Positions 25,846 through 34,243 of a DNA stretch of 64,000 bases are shown here, piece after piece; positions within the stretch are counted from its first letter, which is position 1, and every line of letters begins with the position of its first letter. The notes beneath the pieces were generated by a model. It saw only the letters and a program-made list of their open reading frames with translations. It searched no databases and was not told the DNA's origin. The stretch comes from Lactiplantibacillus plantarum EGD-AQ4 (lineage in GTDB: Bacteria; Bacillota; Bacilli; Lactobacillales; Lactobacillaceae): assembly GCF_000463075.2 (NCBI RefSeq), contig NZ_AVAQ01000012.1, positions 62,001 to 126,000 on the forward strand, in the 5' to 3' direction. A program made the position numbers and the translations under genes.

Positions 25846-26743
25846 ATTGATCGACTCCAATCTCTTTGAGGTACCGGCGCAATTGTCGTTTGGTCCGGTA
25901 TTTATTTTGTAATAGTGGCAAACAAATCACGATAACGAGAATCACTGCGGATAAAATCTTGAGGTCGTTGACTGGAAAGCCCAGGCCCATCGCCAACGTC
26001 AATAGGTAACGATAAACGATGGCGCCGACGACCATCCCAGTCAAACGGACCCACATCTGGCGGCCGTGCAAGAAGATTTCACCAACGAGGACTGACGCTA
26101 AGCCAATCACAATCGTGCCGATGCCCATCCCGATATCCGCATAACCGTTGCTCTGAGCAATCAGCCCACCAGACAAGGCAATCAACCCGTTGGATAACAT
26201 GTAGCCAATAATCACCATCCGATCGGTATAAATACCGTTGGCAGCACTCATCGCCGGGTTGTTCCCCGTTGCCATCAAGGACAATCCCAACCGAGTCGCA
26301 AATAGCCAGATTAGTACGATGACGACCAGCAGCGTGACGTTGGCCCCCACGACGATTGTTTGCAAATCCAGTGACCAGCTGGCTGGCAACCCCATCATCA
26401 ACGTTTTTTGCGCGAGTAACGGGATGTTTGCCTTACCCATGATGTGCATATTGATTGAATACAGTCCGGTCATCGTTAAAATTCCGGCCAGTAACGATGG
26501 CATTTTTAACTTAGTATCGAGCATGCCCGTTACCCATCCGGCGGCACAGCCACCAATAAAGCCAAGTAAGCTGGCGATCACCGCCGATTGTCCAGCCAAC
26601 ATCGCACTAATCGTTATCGCCGCCCCGAGCGGGAAACTACCTTCCGTCGTCAAATCTGGAATGTTCAGAATTCTGAAAGTTAAGAAGACTCCAATCACGA
26701 GTGGCGCCCATAATAATCCCTGACCAATACTTGTCGTTAACAT
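25742..26743 (-). CDS. ABC importer permease (TrpXYZ-type)
   Basis: 333 residues with about nine membrane helices, of the inner-membrane permease family that works with ABC_sub_bind solute proteins (LLWAPLVIGVFLTFRIL at the start, TEGSFPLGAAI, ANGIYTDRMVIIGYMLSNG). AAAGGAG precedes the ATG by 10 bp. The last 35 residues (VDQYATTSHSERTTL onward) are polar and are encoded in the region overlapping the ATPase gene; they look like a read-out of the alternate frame rather than a conserved domain, suggesting the ancestral stop codon was lost. Confidence 0.88.
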   Translation of the reverse strand: MLTTSIGQGLLWAPLVIGVFLTFRILNIPDLTTEGSFPLGAAITISAMLAGQSAVIASLLGFIGGCAAGWVTGMLDTKLKMPSLLAGILTMTGLYSINMHIMGKANIPLLAQKTLMMGLPASWSLDLQTIVVGANVTLLVVIVLIWLFATRLGLSLMATGNNPAMSAANGIYTDRMVIIGYMLSNGLIALSGGLIAQSNGYADIGMGIGTIVIGLASVLVGEIFLHGRQMWVRLTGMVVGAIVYRYLLTLAMGLGFPVNDLKILSAVILVIVICLPLLQNKYRTKRQLRRYLKEIGVDQYATTSHSERTTLTKSLLSGNQQRTARLKERESND

Positions 26744-26770
26744 CTTATTTCGACTCCTTTCGTGACGCGC

Positions 26771-27736
26771 CTAAGGTTGTTTGATGCTACTTGGTTTGAT
26801 GCCAATCGCGTTGGCATTCGACTTATTGACATACAGGTGCAACTTGTCAGCCGTTTGCACCGCCATCGTCTGCGGCTTCTGCTTTTTGACCAACACTTGG
26901 TAGGCCATCTTTCCAGTCTGTTCGCCTAATTCATAGTAGTTCAGCCCATAGGTCGCCGTGCCGCCATCTTCGGCCATTTCAATCGAACCAGTCACTACTG
27001 GTAGTTTGGCAGCGGTCGCTTTCTGACCGATCGTCTTCATCGCACTCGCCATCAAGTTATCCGTCGGTAAGTACAGCCCAGAAATCTTCCCCGTCAAACC
27101 AGCCAAGACACTCGCGACATCGTTGGTACTGGTGGCGCTGACGACCTTTAAATCGATGTGATGCTTCTTGGCATACGCCTTAGCAATTTTGACCTGTAAC
27201 ACGGAATTTTCTTCCGATGAGTTACACATGATTCCCAACGGCTTGTTGCCAGTCGCCATATTTTTCAGCAGTTGCAATTGCTTCCCGACCGGCATCAAAT
27301 CGCTCGTCCCACTGACATTGGTTTGTGGTTTGGCATCACTCTTGACCAATCCCGCAGCTTTTAAATCCGTGACCGCCGTCACTAAGGTCGGTATGCTAGT
27401 CGTCTTTTTCGCCAGTGCCTGAGCAGCGGGCGTCGCGATTCCCACTAGCAGATCATTCTTTTGCTGAACTAACTGCTGGCTCATGGTGTTCAAGTTGCTT
27501 TGGTCGCCCTGGGCATTCAAGTAGCGATACTTGACCTTGAGCTTGCTATCATGCGCCTTCAATTCTTTTTGTAATCCGGCTTTGAAGCCTTTGCGTGCCT
27601 GGTCCAATGACCCGTGTTGCACCACTTGTAAAATCCCAATCGAAACGGTCTTCTTGTTAGCCGTTGCTTGTTGTCCACAACCGGCGAGCAGTAAGCCGGC
27701 ACCTAAAATAACACCCGTTAAAATTGTCTTTTTCAT
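26771..27736 (-). CDS. ABC importer solute-binding lipoprotein (TrpX-type)
   Basis: 321-residue precursor with a lipoprotein signal (MKKTILTGVILGAGLLLAGC, lipidated Cys20) and an ABC_sub_bind (PF04392-like) fold: VSIGILQVVQHGSLDQARKGF, LLVGIATPAAQALAKKT, PVVTGSIEMAEDGGTATYGLNYYELG. Proteins of this group bind tryptophan or tyrosine in streptococci. The ATG is preceded by AAGGGG. It is the first gene of the operon; about 310 bp upstream a Phe-rich leader peptide and, between them, a terminator form an attenuator. Phenylalanine or another aromatic amino acid is therefore the inferred substrate. Confidence 0.88.
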   Translation of the reverse strand: MKKTILTGVILGAGLLLAGCGQQATANKKTVSIGILQVVQHGSLDQARKGFKAGLQKELKAHDSKLKVKYRYLNAQGDQSNLNTMSQQLVQQKNDLLVGIATPAAQALAKKTTSIPTLVTAVTDLKAAGLVKSDAKPQTNVSGTSDLMPVGKQLQLLKNMATGNKPLGIMCNSSEENSVLQVKIAKAYAKKHHIDLKVVSATSTNDVASVLAGLTGKISGLYLPTDNLMASAMKTIGQKATAAKLPVVTGSIEMAEDGGTATYGLNYYELGEQTGKMAYQVLVKKQKPQTMAVQTADKLHLYVNKSNANAIGIKPSSIKQP

Positions 27737-27808
27737 CTTGAAATTCCCCTTAATCGTTGTGTGATTTGCCCCAATACCATCAACGTCTTGATGAACCGGA
27801 CTGAAAAT

Positions 27809-27853
27809 AAAAAAACACCAGCTAGATTCTCGGAAGAATCCACCTGGTGTTTT
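27809..27853 (-). terminator. Attenuator terminator of the aromatic amino-acid ABC operon
   Basis: On the minus strand AACACCAG pairs with CTGGTGTT around an inner GATTCT/AGAATC stem with loop TCCG, followed by a run of seven T. It lies between the leader peptide and the solute-binding protein gene, so it must be read through for expression. Confidence 0.9.
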
Positions 27854-27871
27854 ATCGGGCCCGATATTTTT

Positions 27872-27985
27872 CCAGATAGATTGTCCCTGCATCTATCTGG
27901 CATTTAAGTCATGTTGAATAACTTTAGCTCTCGATAGATACAAACGCGTTGCGTGCGCTTGTATCCATCAAACGAATACAAACGC
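27872..27985 (-). promoter_or_regulatory. Alternative-pairing region of the Phe attenuator
   Basis: Three segments: GCGTTTGTAT (27976-27985, touching the leader stop codon), its complement-like ATACAAGCGC (27955-27964) and an identical GCGTTTGTAT (27938-27947). The middle can pair with only one neighbour at a time. A further hairpin CCAGATAGAT/ATCTATCTGG (27872-27900) precedes the terminator and can compete with segment three through GATAGAT/TATCTATC. Confidence 0.75.
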
Positions 27986-28047
27986 TATCTAAAGAAAAAG
28001 CTAAAGGCAAATTGAATATTTAGTTGAAGGTTAGTTGTTAATGACAT
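27985..28047 (-). CDS. Phe-rich leader peptide, 20 aa
   Basis: ATG at 28045-28047 with GGAGG 9 bp upstream opens 20 codons ending FAFSFFFR: five of the last eight residues, and the one at position 13 in the count, are Phe. Downstream come mutually exclusive hairpins and an intrinsic terminator before the ABC importer genes. This is the architecture of classical ribosome-mediated attenuation, which is uncommon in lactobacilli, where T-boxes usually do this job. Stalling at Phe codons when Phe-tRNA is scarce should change the folding and allow transcription of the importer. Confidence 0.8.
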   Translation of the reverse strand: MSLTTNLQLNIQFAFSFFFR

Positions 28048-28078
28048 GGTTGTCATCCTCCGTTTCAATTTATAGCTT

Positions 28079-28110
28079 ATAGTAAACCATGGCGGTCACT
28101 TACTTGTCAA
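28079..28110 (-). promoter_or_regulatory. Promoter of the Phe leader and ABC operon
   Basis: A consensus -35 TTGACA (28105-28110) on the minus strand with a -10 TACTAT (28079-28084), spacing 20 bp, or an overlapping TTTACT at 18 bp. The start of transcription would lie shortly before the leader peptide. Confidence 0.55.
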
Positions 28111-28154
28111 GTGTGAACTTAAATATTTATTCACGTATTGTGGCTGAAACATAA

Positions 28155-28225
28155 CAATTGGTTTGCTTGCTGTTCGTCTGCCGATGATCGTTCTAAGCGG
28201 CTTTTGGAATCGGTTGACAAACAAT
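28155..28225 (+). repeat. Short relative of the structured repeat element
   Basis: About 70 bp (CAATTGGTTTGCTTGCTGTT onward) match the end of the arm of copies A and B (32684-32750): GTTCGTCtGCCGATG, a middle that differs, and GGTTGACAA. It keeps short end complementarity (GTTTG/CAAAC). It lies between the csc cluster and the Phe leader. Confidence 0.6.
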
Positions 28226-28287
28226 ACACCACATTTTATAACCCCGTTATGCCAAATAACAACTAGCACAGTTCTATTTTGATTATC

Positions 28288-29799
28288 CTAATTATCCGGC
28301 GTATCAGTCAGGGTCCACTTCAAGGTTCCTTGATAGGTATCGGCATAGATCCCAGGTTGCACGGAAAGGCCAATCCCCTTCGTACTGGACCAATCACTGG
28401 TCACCTTGGTATCAGTAGTACCAGCAACTTTTTGGCCTTGCTGGACCAACATGGATTGATTGGTCAGAACCGTATCAGAGGAACCGTCGCGATAAATTAA
28501 ATCACCTTTTAGCGTCCGCCCCGTAACTGTCGTGGATGTCAACGGGGTCGCACTCACGTATAAGTACCATTTAGACCCGGTCGAGCGGGTGTCCGCGACC
28601 GTCACGTTCATCGTGCTAGTCGGCTGATAAACGGTCGGGTTAACTGGCACCGTCAAGCTACCAAATCCCAAGCTACTACTCAATTCACTAAAAGATAAGG
28701 TCCCCGCTAGCTTAGTGACTTGCAGGGCTAATTTTTCTGAGGTCAAACCACTGGCACTCGTCGCATAGACGTGAACCGTGGTACTCTGATTATCAGCTAG
28801 GCCTTTGAACGTTGTGACTAAGTCCGACTCGCTAGCATGATAGGTCATCGTGTCACTGGCATTGCTAGGGTTCGTCGCAACGACCCCAGCTTGTTTGACC
28901 AGCCAACTCACCACATCCGCATCACTCGTTAAACCTTCCAAATCAGTGACCGACAAATTGACACTAGTTGTTGTACTCTTAATTGTCAGCGGTGCGACCG
29001 TCACGTCCTTGGTAACTGATTCGGATTCACCGTAATCCGCGTCACCAGTCTGCGTGACCGTGACGGAGCTGACACCACTCAACGTATTATTGAGTTTGAT
29101 TTCATACTTACCATCACTGCCGATCGTCGCCGTATAGGTCGTCCCATTGATGGTCGTGCTGACGGTATTACCAGCAATTCCGCTCCCCGTCAGTTTACTA
29201 TCCGTCGAGGTCGGTGTATCCAGTGTCGTCTTCAGACTAACCTTGTTAAAAATAGCTAAACGGTAGGTCGCCGTCACACCACTAGTGGTCGTGAGCCGGA
29301 AACCGACGTATACCGGCAAGTTATCCTTTAGTTTACTCATATTAACTGAAAGTGTTTTGGTTGAATTCATCGCAACCGAGCTCGTCCCATAGGCCATGTT
29401 TGACGGCGTGGTCGTCACTAGAGAGGTACCGGAATCAGCATCCGCAGTTTTGTAGAACACATCGTAATACAATGATTTGATCTCAGCTGAATTAGCCGTC
29501 AACGTCCCACTAAAAGTTAGCGCCATACTGGTCGTTTTCGTTGAGAGTCGCCCCTCATTCGCATAGTTGGCCGTAACTTTGGTTAGCTTGGGATAGGACC
29601 CAATCCCACCAGAAATGTTATAGCCAACGACATTCCCCGTATCATAAATTGAATAGTATGAGGTACTGCTCGTCGGCATTGTCGTCATCGCCGAAGTCAA
29701 CCCGGTGGCCGCATGCCCAGTCACTCGTAATCCCCATAAGAGGCACAGGCCACTGACCAACAATAAGCTTAGACTAATGATTTTCTGATAATGTCGCAC
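28288..29799 (-). CDS. cscC: Large WxL-domain surface protein, CscC type
   Basis: 503-residue secreted protein. Signal peptide LLLVSGLCLLWGLRVTGHAA (cleavage near residue 31), then Thr/Ser-rich beta domains including an Ig-like repeat (LTGSGIAGNTVSTTING), and a C-terminal WxL domain with the two WxL-type motifs in SKWYLYVSA and GTLKWTLTDTPDN. WxL domains bind peptidoglycan without covalent attachment. The start is a GTG with GGGAGGGG upstream and it overlaps the cscD gene by 26 bp. Last gene of the cluster cscB-cscA-cscD-cscC, whose products are thought to form a surface complex used for plant polysaccharide binding. Confidence 0.88.
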   Translation of the reverse strand: MRHYQKIISLSLLLVSGLCLLWGLRVTGHAATGLTSAMTTMPTSSTSYYSIYDTGNVVGYNISGGIGSYPKLTKVTANYANEGRLSTKTTSMALTFSGTLTANSAEIKSLYYDVFYKTADADSGTSLVTTTPSNMAYGTSSVAMNSTKTLSVNMSKLKDNLPVYVGFRLTTTSGVTATYRLAIFNKVSLKTTLDTPTSTDSKLTGSGIAGNTVSTTINGTTYTATIGSDGKYEIKLNNTLSGVSSVTVTQTGDADYGESESVTKDVTVAPLTIKSTTTSVNLSVTDLEGLTSDADVVSWLVKQAGVVATNPSNASDTMTYHASESDLVTTFKGLADNQSTTVHVYATSASGLTSEKLALQVTKLAGTLSFSELSSSLGFGSLTVPVNPTVYQPTSTMNVTVADTRSTGSKWYLYVSATPLTSTTVTGRTLKGDLIYRDGSSDTVLTNQSMLVQQGQKVAGTTDTKVTSDWSSTKGIGLSVQPGIYADTYQGTLKWTLTDTPDN

Positions 29800-30169
29800 G
29801 CTTGTCCCCTCCCCTTAGTATCCGGCTGATTTGCCAGATTAATCCGAGCGCTACTAATGTGAGCACCCCGAACAATTGCTGATAGCGTCGCAGATTCTCA
29901 CCGGTTTGTGGGAGCTGCCCGGTTGTCAGCGTGCGCTGTAATTGGCCCGAAAAGTTAGCCTTACGCGCCAGTACTCGCCGTGTCTGATAGACCGTATCAC
30001 CTTGTGGAATCTGGTCCGTCGCTGTTGGCGTAGTTGGCTTGGTTCCCGCATAAAAACTAATCTGAGTTTCTGTTATTCCCAGCGATTGGGCCGTTGCGAG
30101 CACAGCTGGTCCTAACCATAACCAGACAAGTAGCCCCAATCCGATTCCCATCAATCGTCGTCTCCACAT
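29774..30169 (-). CDS. cscD: Small LPXTG-anchored protein, CscD type
   Basis: 131 residues: signal peptide (GIGLGLLVWLWLGPAVLATAQ), an extracellular stretch of about 75 residues, the sortase motif LPQTGEN (residues about 89-95), a membrane helix (LFGVLTLVALGLIWQIS) and a basic tail (RILRGGDKR). This is the usual small CscD partner in csc clusters, covalently linked to peptidoglycan. GGGGGG precedes the ATG by 8 bp. The tail after the basic residues (ATLSENH) is encoded in the overlap with cscC. Confidence 0.88.
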   Translation of the reverse strand: MWRRRLMGIGLGLLVWLWLGPAVLATAQSLGITETQISFYAGTKPTTPTATDQIPQGDTVYQTRRVLARKANFSGQLQRTLTTGQLPQTGENLRRYQQLFGVLTLVALGLIWQISRILRGGDKRATLSENH

Positions 30170-30232
30170 CGGTCAGTCCCCCCTTTTCCTGAGTCTCCAT
30201 GGTCACCGCTTATCAACTTGCTAATTTATAAC

Positions 30233-31273
30233 TTATTTTTGCGTTTGGCGCCGTTTTTTGAGCCAGAGCACTAGCCACAATACCAGTAACACAATGATCA
30301 GCATGCCGAGCGCCCCAAGGCCAATCAGCCACCAAATACTGATGCCATTATCGTCGACCGTGTCATTGTTATATGTCTTGGTCGTCGCCGTGCTGATTTT
30401 GAAATCGCGGTCAAAAGTCCACTTATGGTCACTATTGGTTGCGACCATGTGCAGGTGGTAAGTCCCCGCTTGTAATTTCTGCTTATTCAACAACATTGGA
30501 TAATTAAACGTCGTATTCGGGGCTAACATCACGCCCTTTTTAGTCGCTTTAACGACCGTCTTATCGCTATCTTTGGCCGTGACCACCGTCTTCATGGTAA
30601 CCCGCGGAATCATGACCGCCGTTGTGTTGCGTAGCGTCGCGACAATGCTCCGGTGATAGTTGACCATCCCAGCCGAAACATCACTTAATTTCAAAACTGG
30701 TGCTGGTGCGGTCCCCAAACTGTACTTGATACCAACCACATAGGAATAGACGCTGCTAACGTTGGTTGCGCCTTTGACTTCACCGGTCACTTTTTGATCC
30801 ACGCGTTTGAAATACCAGCCACCAAGTAACGCCCCATTGAAATCACTTGTCGGCATCGTGGTTTTAGCACTCACGACTTTGGAACCGTTGGCCGGTACCG
30901 TTACGGTCGTTGGACCCTGAATCTTGGTCAATTGGTCCACTCGATACCGCAGTGACGCGTCATACTTTTTCGCCGGTGTCACGTATTCGATGGCCCCCGC
31001 CGAATTAGTATAGGCGGTATGAATGCCCATTTTCACACGGATATCACGATTAGTCGTGTTATAGATACGTGTCCGTAATGTTTGTGTTTGTCCCGACTTC
31101 ATTTTTAAATCAAAAAAGGTTGCTTGCTTATCGATCTGATTATCGGGTGTTTGGGCCGATACGCTGAAACCGATATTATTGGTACTACTATTAGCTGCCT
31201 GCGCCGGAATGGCCGCTGCCAAGCCCCCGACGATAAATAAAATTGCAGCGATGCTTTGCATTAATTTTTTCAT
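30233..31273 (-). CDS. cscA: WxL-interacting membrane protein, CscA type (DUF916-DUF3324)
   Basis: 346 residues: signal peptide (residues 1-26, ending PAQA), an N-terminal DUF916/WxLIP domain (GFSVSAQTPDNQIDKQATFFDL, about 34-150) and a DUF3324 domain (VSSVYSYVVGIKYSLG onward, about 170-295), then a single membrane helix (WWLIGLGALGMLIIVLLVLW) and a basic tail KKRRQTQK. Known members bind host or WxL proteins and anchor the complex in the membrane. It is the second gene of the csc operon. Confidence 0.9.
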   Translation of the reverse strand: MKKLMQSIAAILFIVGGLAAAIPAQAANSSTNNIGFSVSAQTPDNQIDKQATFFDLKMKSGQTQTLRTRIYNTTNRDIRVKMGIHTAYTNSAGAIEYVTPAKKYDASLRYRVDQLTKIQGPTTVTVPANGSKVVSAKTTMPTSDFNGALLGGWYFKRVDQKVTGEVKGATNVSSVYSYVVGIKYSLGTAPAPVLKLSDVSAGMVNYHRSIVATLRNTTAVMIPRVTMKTVVTAKDSDKTVVKATKKGVMLAPNTTFNYPMLLNKQKLQAGTYHLHMVATNSDHKWTFDRDFKISTATTKTYNNDTVDDNGISIWWLIGLGALGMLIIVLLVLWLVLWLKKRRQTQK

Positions 31274-31351
31274 GATTTACGTCCCCCCACCGTCATTTAT
31301 GTAAAAGAGACGCCCACTGCTCGGCAATGGTCATCTCATGTGTTCGTTATT

Positions 31352-32119
31352 TTAATTATCTGCGGATGACGTTAATGTCCAGTTCAAAACACCTTTGTAC
31401 GTGGTTGCGGAAGCCGTGTTAGCGACAACGTTCAACTTGACTGCCGTTGGGTCCATCAAGTCAGAAGTAATCCCGGCACCGTTCTTATCTGCGGCGGTCA
31501 GTACAACCCCAGAAGTCGCACCCGTAAAGGTGGCACCAGCACTAGTTGATGCTTGGCTACCTAAGTCCAATTCAACGGCTTGACCAGTCGCACCGTTACC
31601 AGCGGTACTACCAGAACCAGCAGTGGCACCGGTCGAAGTAACCGTCCCAGCAGGTAAGCTAAGTGTAGCACCCTTCAAGCTGCTCAAGTTACCATCCGTG
31701 CCATCAGCGGCCGCAACACTCAGCGTCCAGCCAGCATTAGTCCCACGTTGGTCAGAAACTTGTAACCCAACCTTGTTCGTTGTCCCCATCATAACGGTGC
31801 TATCAGCGTCCGCCGCGTAGCTTTGATTATTGATGACGTCAATTTGGTTAGAACCAAAGCCTAACTTACTTGGCGCATAAATCAATGATAAGCCCGCACC
31901 TGCACTGGCACCGTTGTCCCCGTCACCAGGATTTAATGGCTTGGTTGGATCAGTTGGATCAACTGGGTCCACTGGATTAGTGGTGTTGGCTGTAAACGTT
32001 GCCGTTGTATCAGTCGTCCCACTACGGTTCTCCCCATCTGCGGCGTTTGCAACAATTGGTGCTAATGCACCTAATAACATCGTACTTGTCATTAGTAGAC
32101 TGCCTACTACTTTTTTCAT
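31352..32119 (-). CDS. cscB: WxL-domain surface protein, CscB type
   Basis: 255 residues with a signal peptide (cleavage after VANA, residue 26), a proline-rich hinge of PVDP/PTDP/PTKP units (about 49-62) and a WxL domain to the end (LIYAPSKLGFGSN, the motif GWTLSV, final YKGVLNWTLTSSADN). First gene of the csc operon; it would bind the cell wall and CscA. Codon usage is strongly biased to preferred codons, suggesting high expression. A terminator-free 450-bp region lies upstream; I could not fix its promoter. Confidence 0.9.
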   Translation of the reverse strand: MKKVVGSLLMTSTMLLGALAPIVANAADGENRSGTTDTTATFTANTTNPVDPVDPTDPTKPLNPGDGDNGASAGAGLSLIYAPSKLGFGSNQIDVINNQSYAADADSTVMMGTTNKVGLQVSDQRGTNAGWTLSVAAADGTDGNLSSLKGATLSLPAGTVTSTGATAGSGSTAGNGATGQAVELDLGSQASTSAGATFTGATSGVVLTAADKNGAGITSDLMDPTAVKLNVVANTASATTYKGVLNWTLTSSADN

Positions 32120-32582
32120 AATGTGACATCCCCTTTGTTTGACCTAATTCATTAACTGCATTAATAATTTACCACATCCGCAAACAATTACAACCCCTTA
32201 ATCTTTGCATTACTTCTCGATTAAGCGTTAAAAGTCAATGGGGTCAACATTTATAGCACGTTTCATAATAATTATTAAATTTTTGTTAAGTGCACAATTT
32301 AATGTCACAAAATTTAACCGCTGTCATTATGTTAATGAGTAGGGTTTAGCTAATCACCATTTTATTTATATATCGATAACTAATTACGTGTAATCTGTCA
32401 TTTTAATGTTTGATCAGTAACTTATGTTCATCTGATTGATAGTGATACATAAGGTCCGCCACAGAACAGTTTTCGTTTATTCCTCACAACTGTTAGGTTC
32501 GCTGAAACTGTGATTACCGATTATTATAAAGTTTATACCTCGTATCGCTTGGTTCCCAACAATGCTATTTATGAATAGACCC

Positions 32583-32615
32583 TAAAAACGCCCCAAGCCT
32601 TTTTGCTTGGGACGT
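32583..32615 (-). terminator. Terminator downstream of repeat copy B
   Basis: ACGTCCCAAGC / GCTTGGGGCGT with an AAAAAG loop and TTTTTAGG on the minus strand. The nearest minus-strand gene upstream is the CBS-ACT gene (ends 33603), so a transcript reading through copy B would stop here. Confidence 0.85.
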
Positions 32616-32659
32616 CTTAATTAGTCTTCACTTGTCCGGTAGTATTCACGATTTATCGC

Positions 32660-33581
32660 CATGAATCGTGATTAAATCATGCCAATTGTTTGGCTTACTG
32701 TTCGTCAGCCGATGCGCGCCCTAATCCGACTTCCGGGGCCGGCTGACAATTGCTGGAACGCAGCCGACATCGATTTGAACTCACGCAGAAGTTCACTGCG
32801 CAATTTCAAATACGATTCTTATTCTAAGCCGGAAGAAAGACACTTCCGACTAAGAATAATTTGGCTACTGAGCATTGTCAGCCACCCCCTACAGTCGGGA
32901 AGCCGCTCGAATGGCGGATGAACGACCACTTATACGGGTACAATTGACCACTGAATATTAGGTTCCTGGCCCTTCAGTCAAATGTTTAAGTGAAATCGAT
33001 GATGTTTTATGGCATTTAAGTATTGAGAAAATCGTCTGAATTTTATCAACTAATTTCAACGGACACTAGTCTTGAATTTAGTTGATAAAATTACTTTCGT
33101 TCATAATTTGAGACTTTGCTAGCTCAAACGATCAGAGAAAATTCTGACAAGTTTAGTGAAGCCAAGTGTCCGAAACATTAAAGCATGGGTAAGAAAGTCG
33201 GGCTATTTTAGAAACTAGTCTGATAGTTGACTATCAAACTAACCGTGTGCTAAGAACCGATGACTAATCCAACAAAGGTTGGGTCCGCAAATGTCCGCCA
33301 TTCGAATACCGTCCCGGCTGGAAGGCATTCTGGGCAAGGCCAAGTGGTGAAATTTCACTTAGCAAGCGTCTTGTGCTTGGTTAGTGAAAGACCAGTATTT
33401 AAGACGTGGGTTGTCGGCTTAAATCTGTGTCCACCACGTTCCGGCCATTGCCCAGAATGCCTGGAAGCCGGCGTAGGACGCATCCACCACAGAAAGTTTA
33501 CGGTAACTCGCACTTTTTCCAGCGGGTCTCAGCTGGCTGCTTTTGAACTTGAGAACTGGCATGATTTAATCACGATTCATG
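32660..33581. repeat. Large structured non-coding repeat element, copy B
   Basis: Reverse-oriented partner of copy A, bounded by 28-bp terminal inverted repeats with one mismatch (32660-32687 and 33554-33581). Two inverted, mutually homologous arms (about 32688-32935 and 33270-33553) flank a 330-bp middle. Helices include 33324-33337 with 33448-33461 (14 bp perfect), 32741-32754 with 32871-32883, and the hairpins 32815-32857 and 33349-33388. Compared with copy A the paired positions change together. It lies directly behind the liv/CBS-ACT operon and in front of a minus-strand terminator, so it may be transcribed as a long 3' untranslated region. It has no credible coding frame. Confidence 0.75.
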
Positions 33582-33602
33582 ACCAATCAGCCAGCACACC
33601 GG

Positions 33603-34241
33603 CTACTTCTGACTAACTGGCTGGACATCGAAGCCCGCGGCAATTAAGGCTTGATTCACTGGTTCCGCGAGTTCGTTGTTGACGTGGAGTTCAATGATTT
33701 TAGTATCTTGGTGGTTAACGACCATCAACGTCTGAATGCTGAGGTCGTTAGCCGCCAGCACCTTACTGATTGCGAAGATGACGCCGACTTGGTCGTGATG
33801 GATGACGACTCGCGTCACGATACCAGGTTCACCATAGCCAGTGATATTCAAAAACGCATCAAGGATATCGTTGTTGGTAATAATACCAACAACTTGGTGG
33901 TCATTCACGACCGGTAAGACGCCAATTTTGTGCCGGCGCATGGTCGCAATGGCCGCCTCTAATTGGGCATCCGCCGCAACCGTCTGCACCTCAGTCGTCA
34001 TGATTTGATCGACCGTCGTTTTATTTAATAAGTAGTTTAATTCGTATACCGACAAACTCGTCGCTTGCGATGGTAACGCGCGCTGGATGATACCATGCGT
34101 AATTAATCCGACCATTTGATTGCCATCCATGACCGGTAACCGGTGAATTGAATTTTTCTTCATTAAATCTACCGCTACACTAATGGTCGTTTTCGGATTG
34201 ACAACGACTAAGTGGGCGGTCATATAATCTGCAACACTCAT
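33603..34241 (-). CDS. CBS-pair and ACT domain protein
   Basis: 212 residues: CBS domain 1 (VADYMTAHLVVVNPKTTIS, residues 1-60), CBS domain 2 (VDQIMTTEVQTVAADAQLEAA to about 135) and a C-terminal ACT-like domain (GIVTRVVIHHDQVGVIFAIS, about 140-210). CBS pairs bind adenine nucleotides and ACT domains bind amino acids, so it looks like a cytosolic sensor. It lies 2 bp after livF at the end of the livJHMGF operon, suggesting feedback between branched-chain amino-acid level and uptake or metabolism. The stop codon lies about 20 bp from the end of repeat copy B. Confidence 0.85.
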   Translation of the reverse strand: MSVADYMTAHLVVVNPKTTISVAVDLMKKNSIHRLPVMDGNQMVGLITHGIIQRALPSQATSLSVYELNYLLNKTTVDQIMTTEVQTVAADAQLEAAIATMRRHKIGVLPVVNDHQVVGIITNNDILDAFLNITGYGEPGIVTRVVIHHDQVGVIFAISKVLAANDLSIQTLMVVNHQDTKIIELHVNNELAEPVNQALIAAGFDVQPVSQK

Positions 34242-34243
34242 AC

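Noticed and set aside
27809-28060. T-box riboswitch upstream of the ABC importer
   Set aside because: A GGTGG occurs in the terminator stem, but the conserved T-box sequence and stem I motifs are absent, and the Phe-rich ORF explains the arrangement better.
32225-32240. cre site before the csc cluster
   Set aside because: TTAAGCGTTAAA-like sequence matches only about 11 of 14 positions and sits without a recognisable promoter.
33260-33616. Open frame of 118 codons inside repeat copy B
   Set aside because: It runs through hairpins conserved as structure, is broken in copy A, and has no ribosome site.
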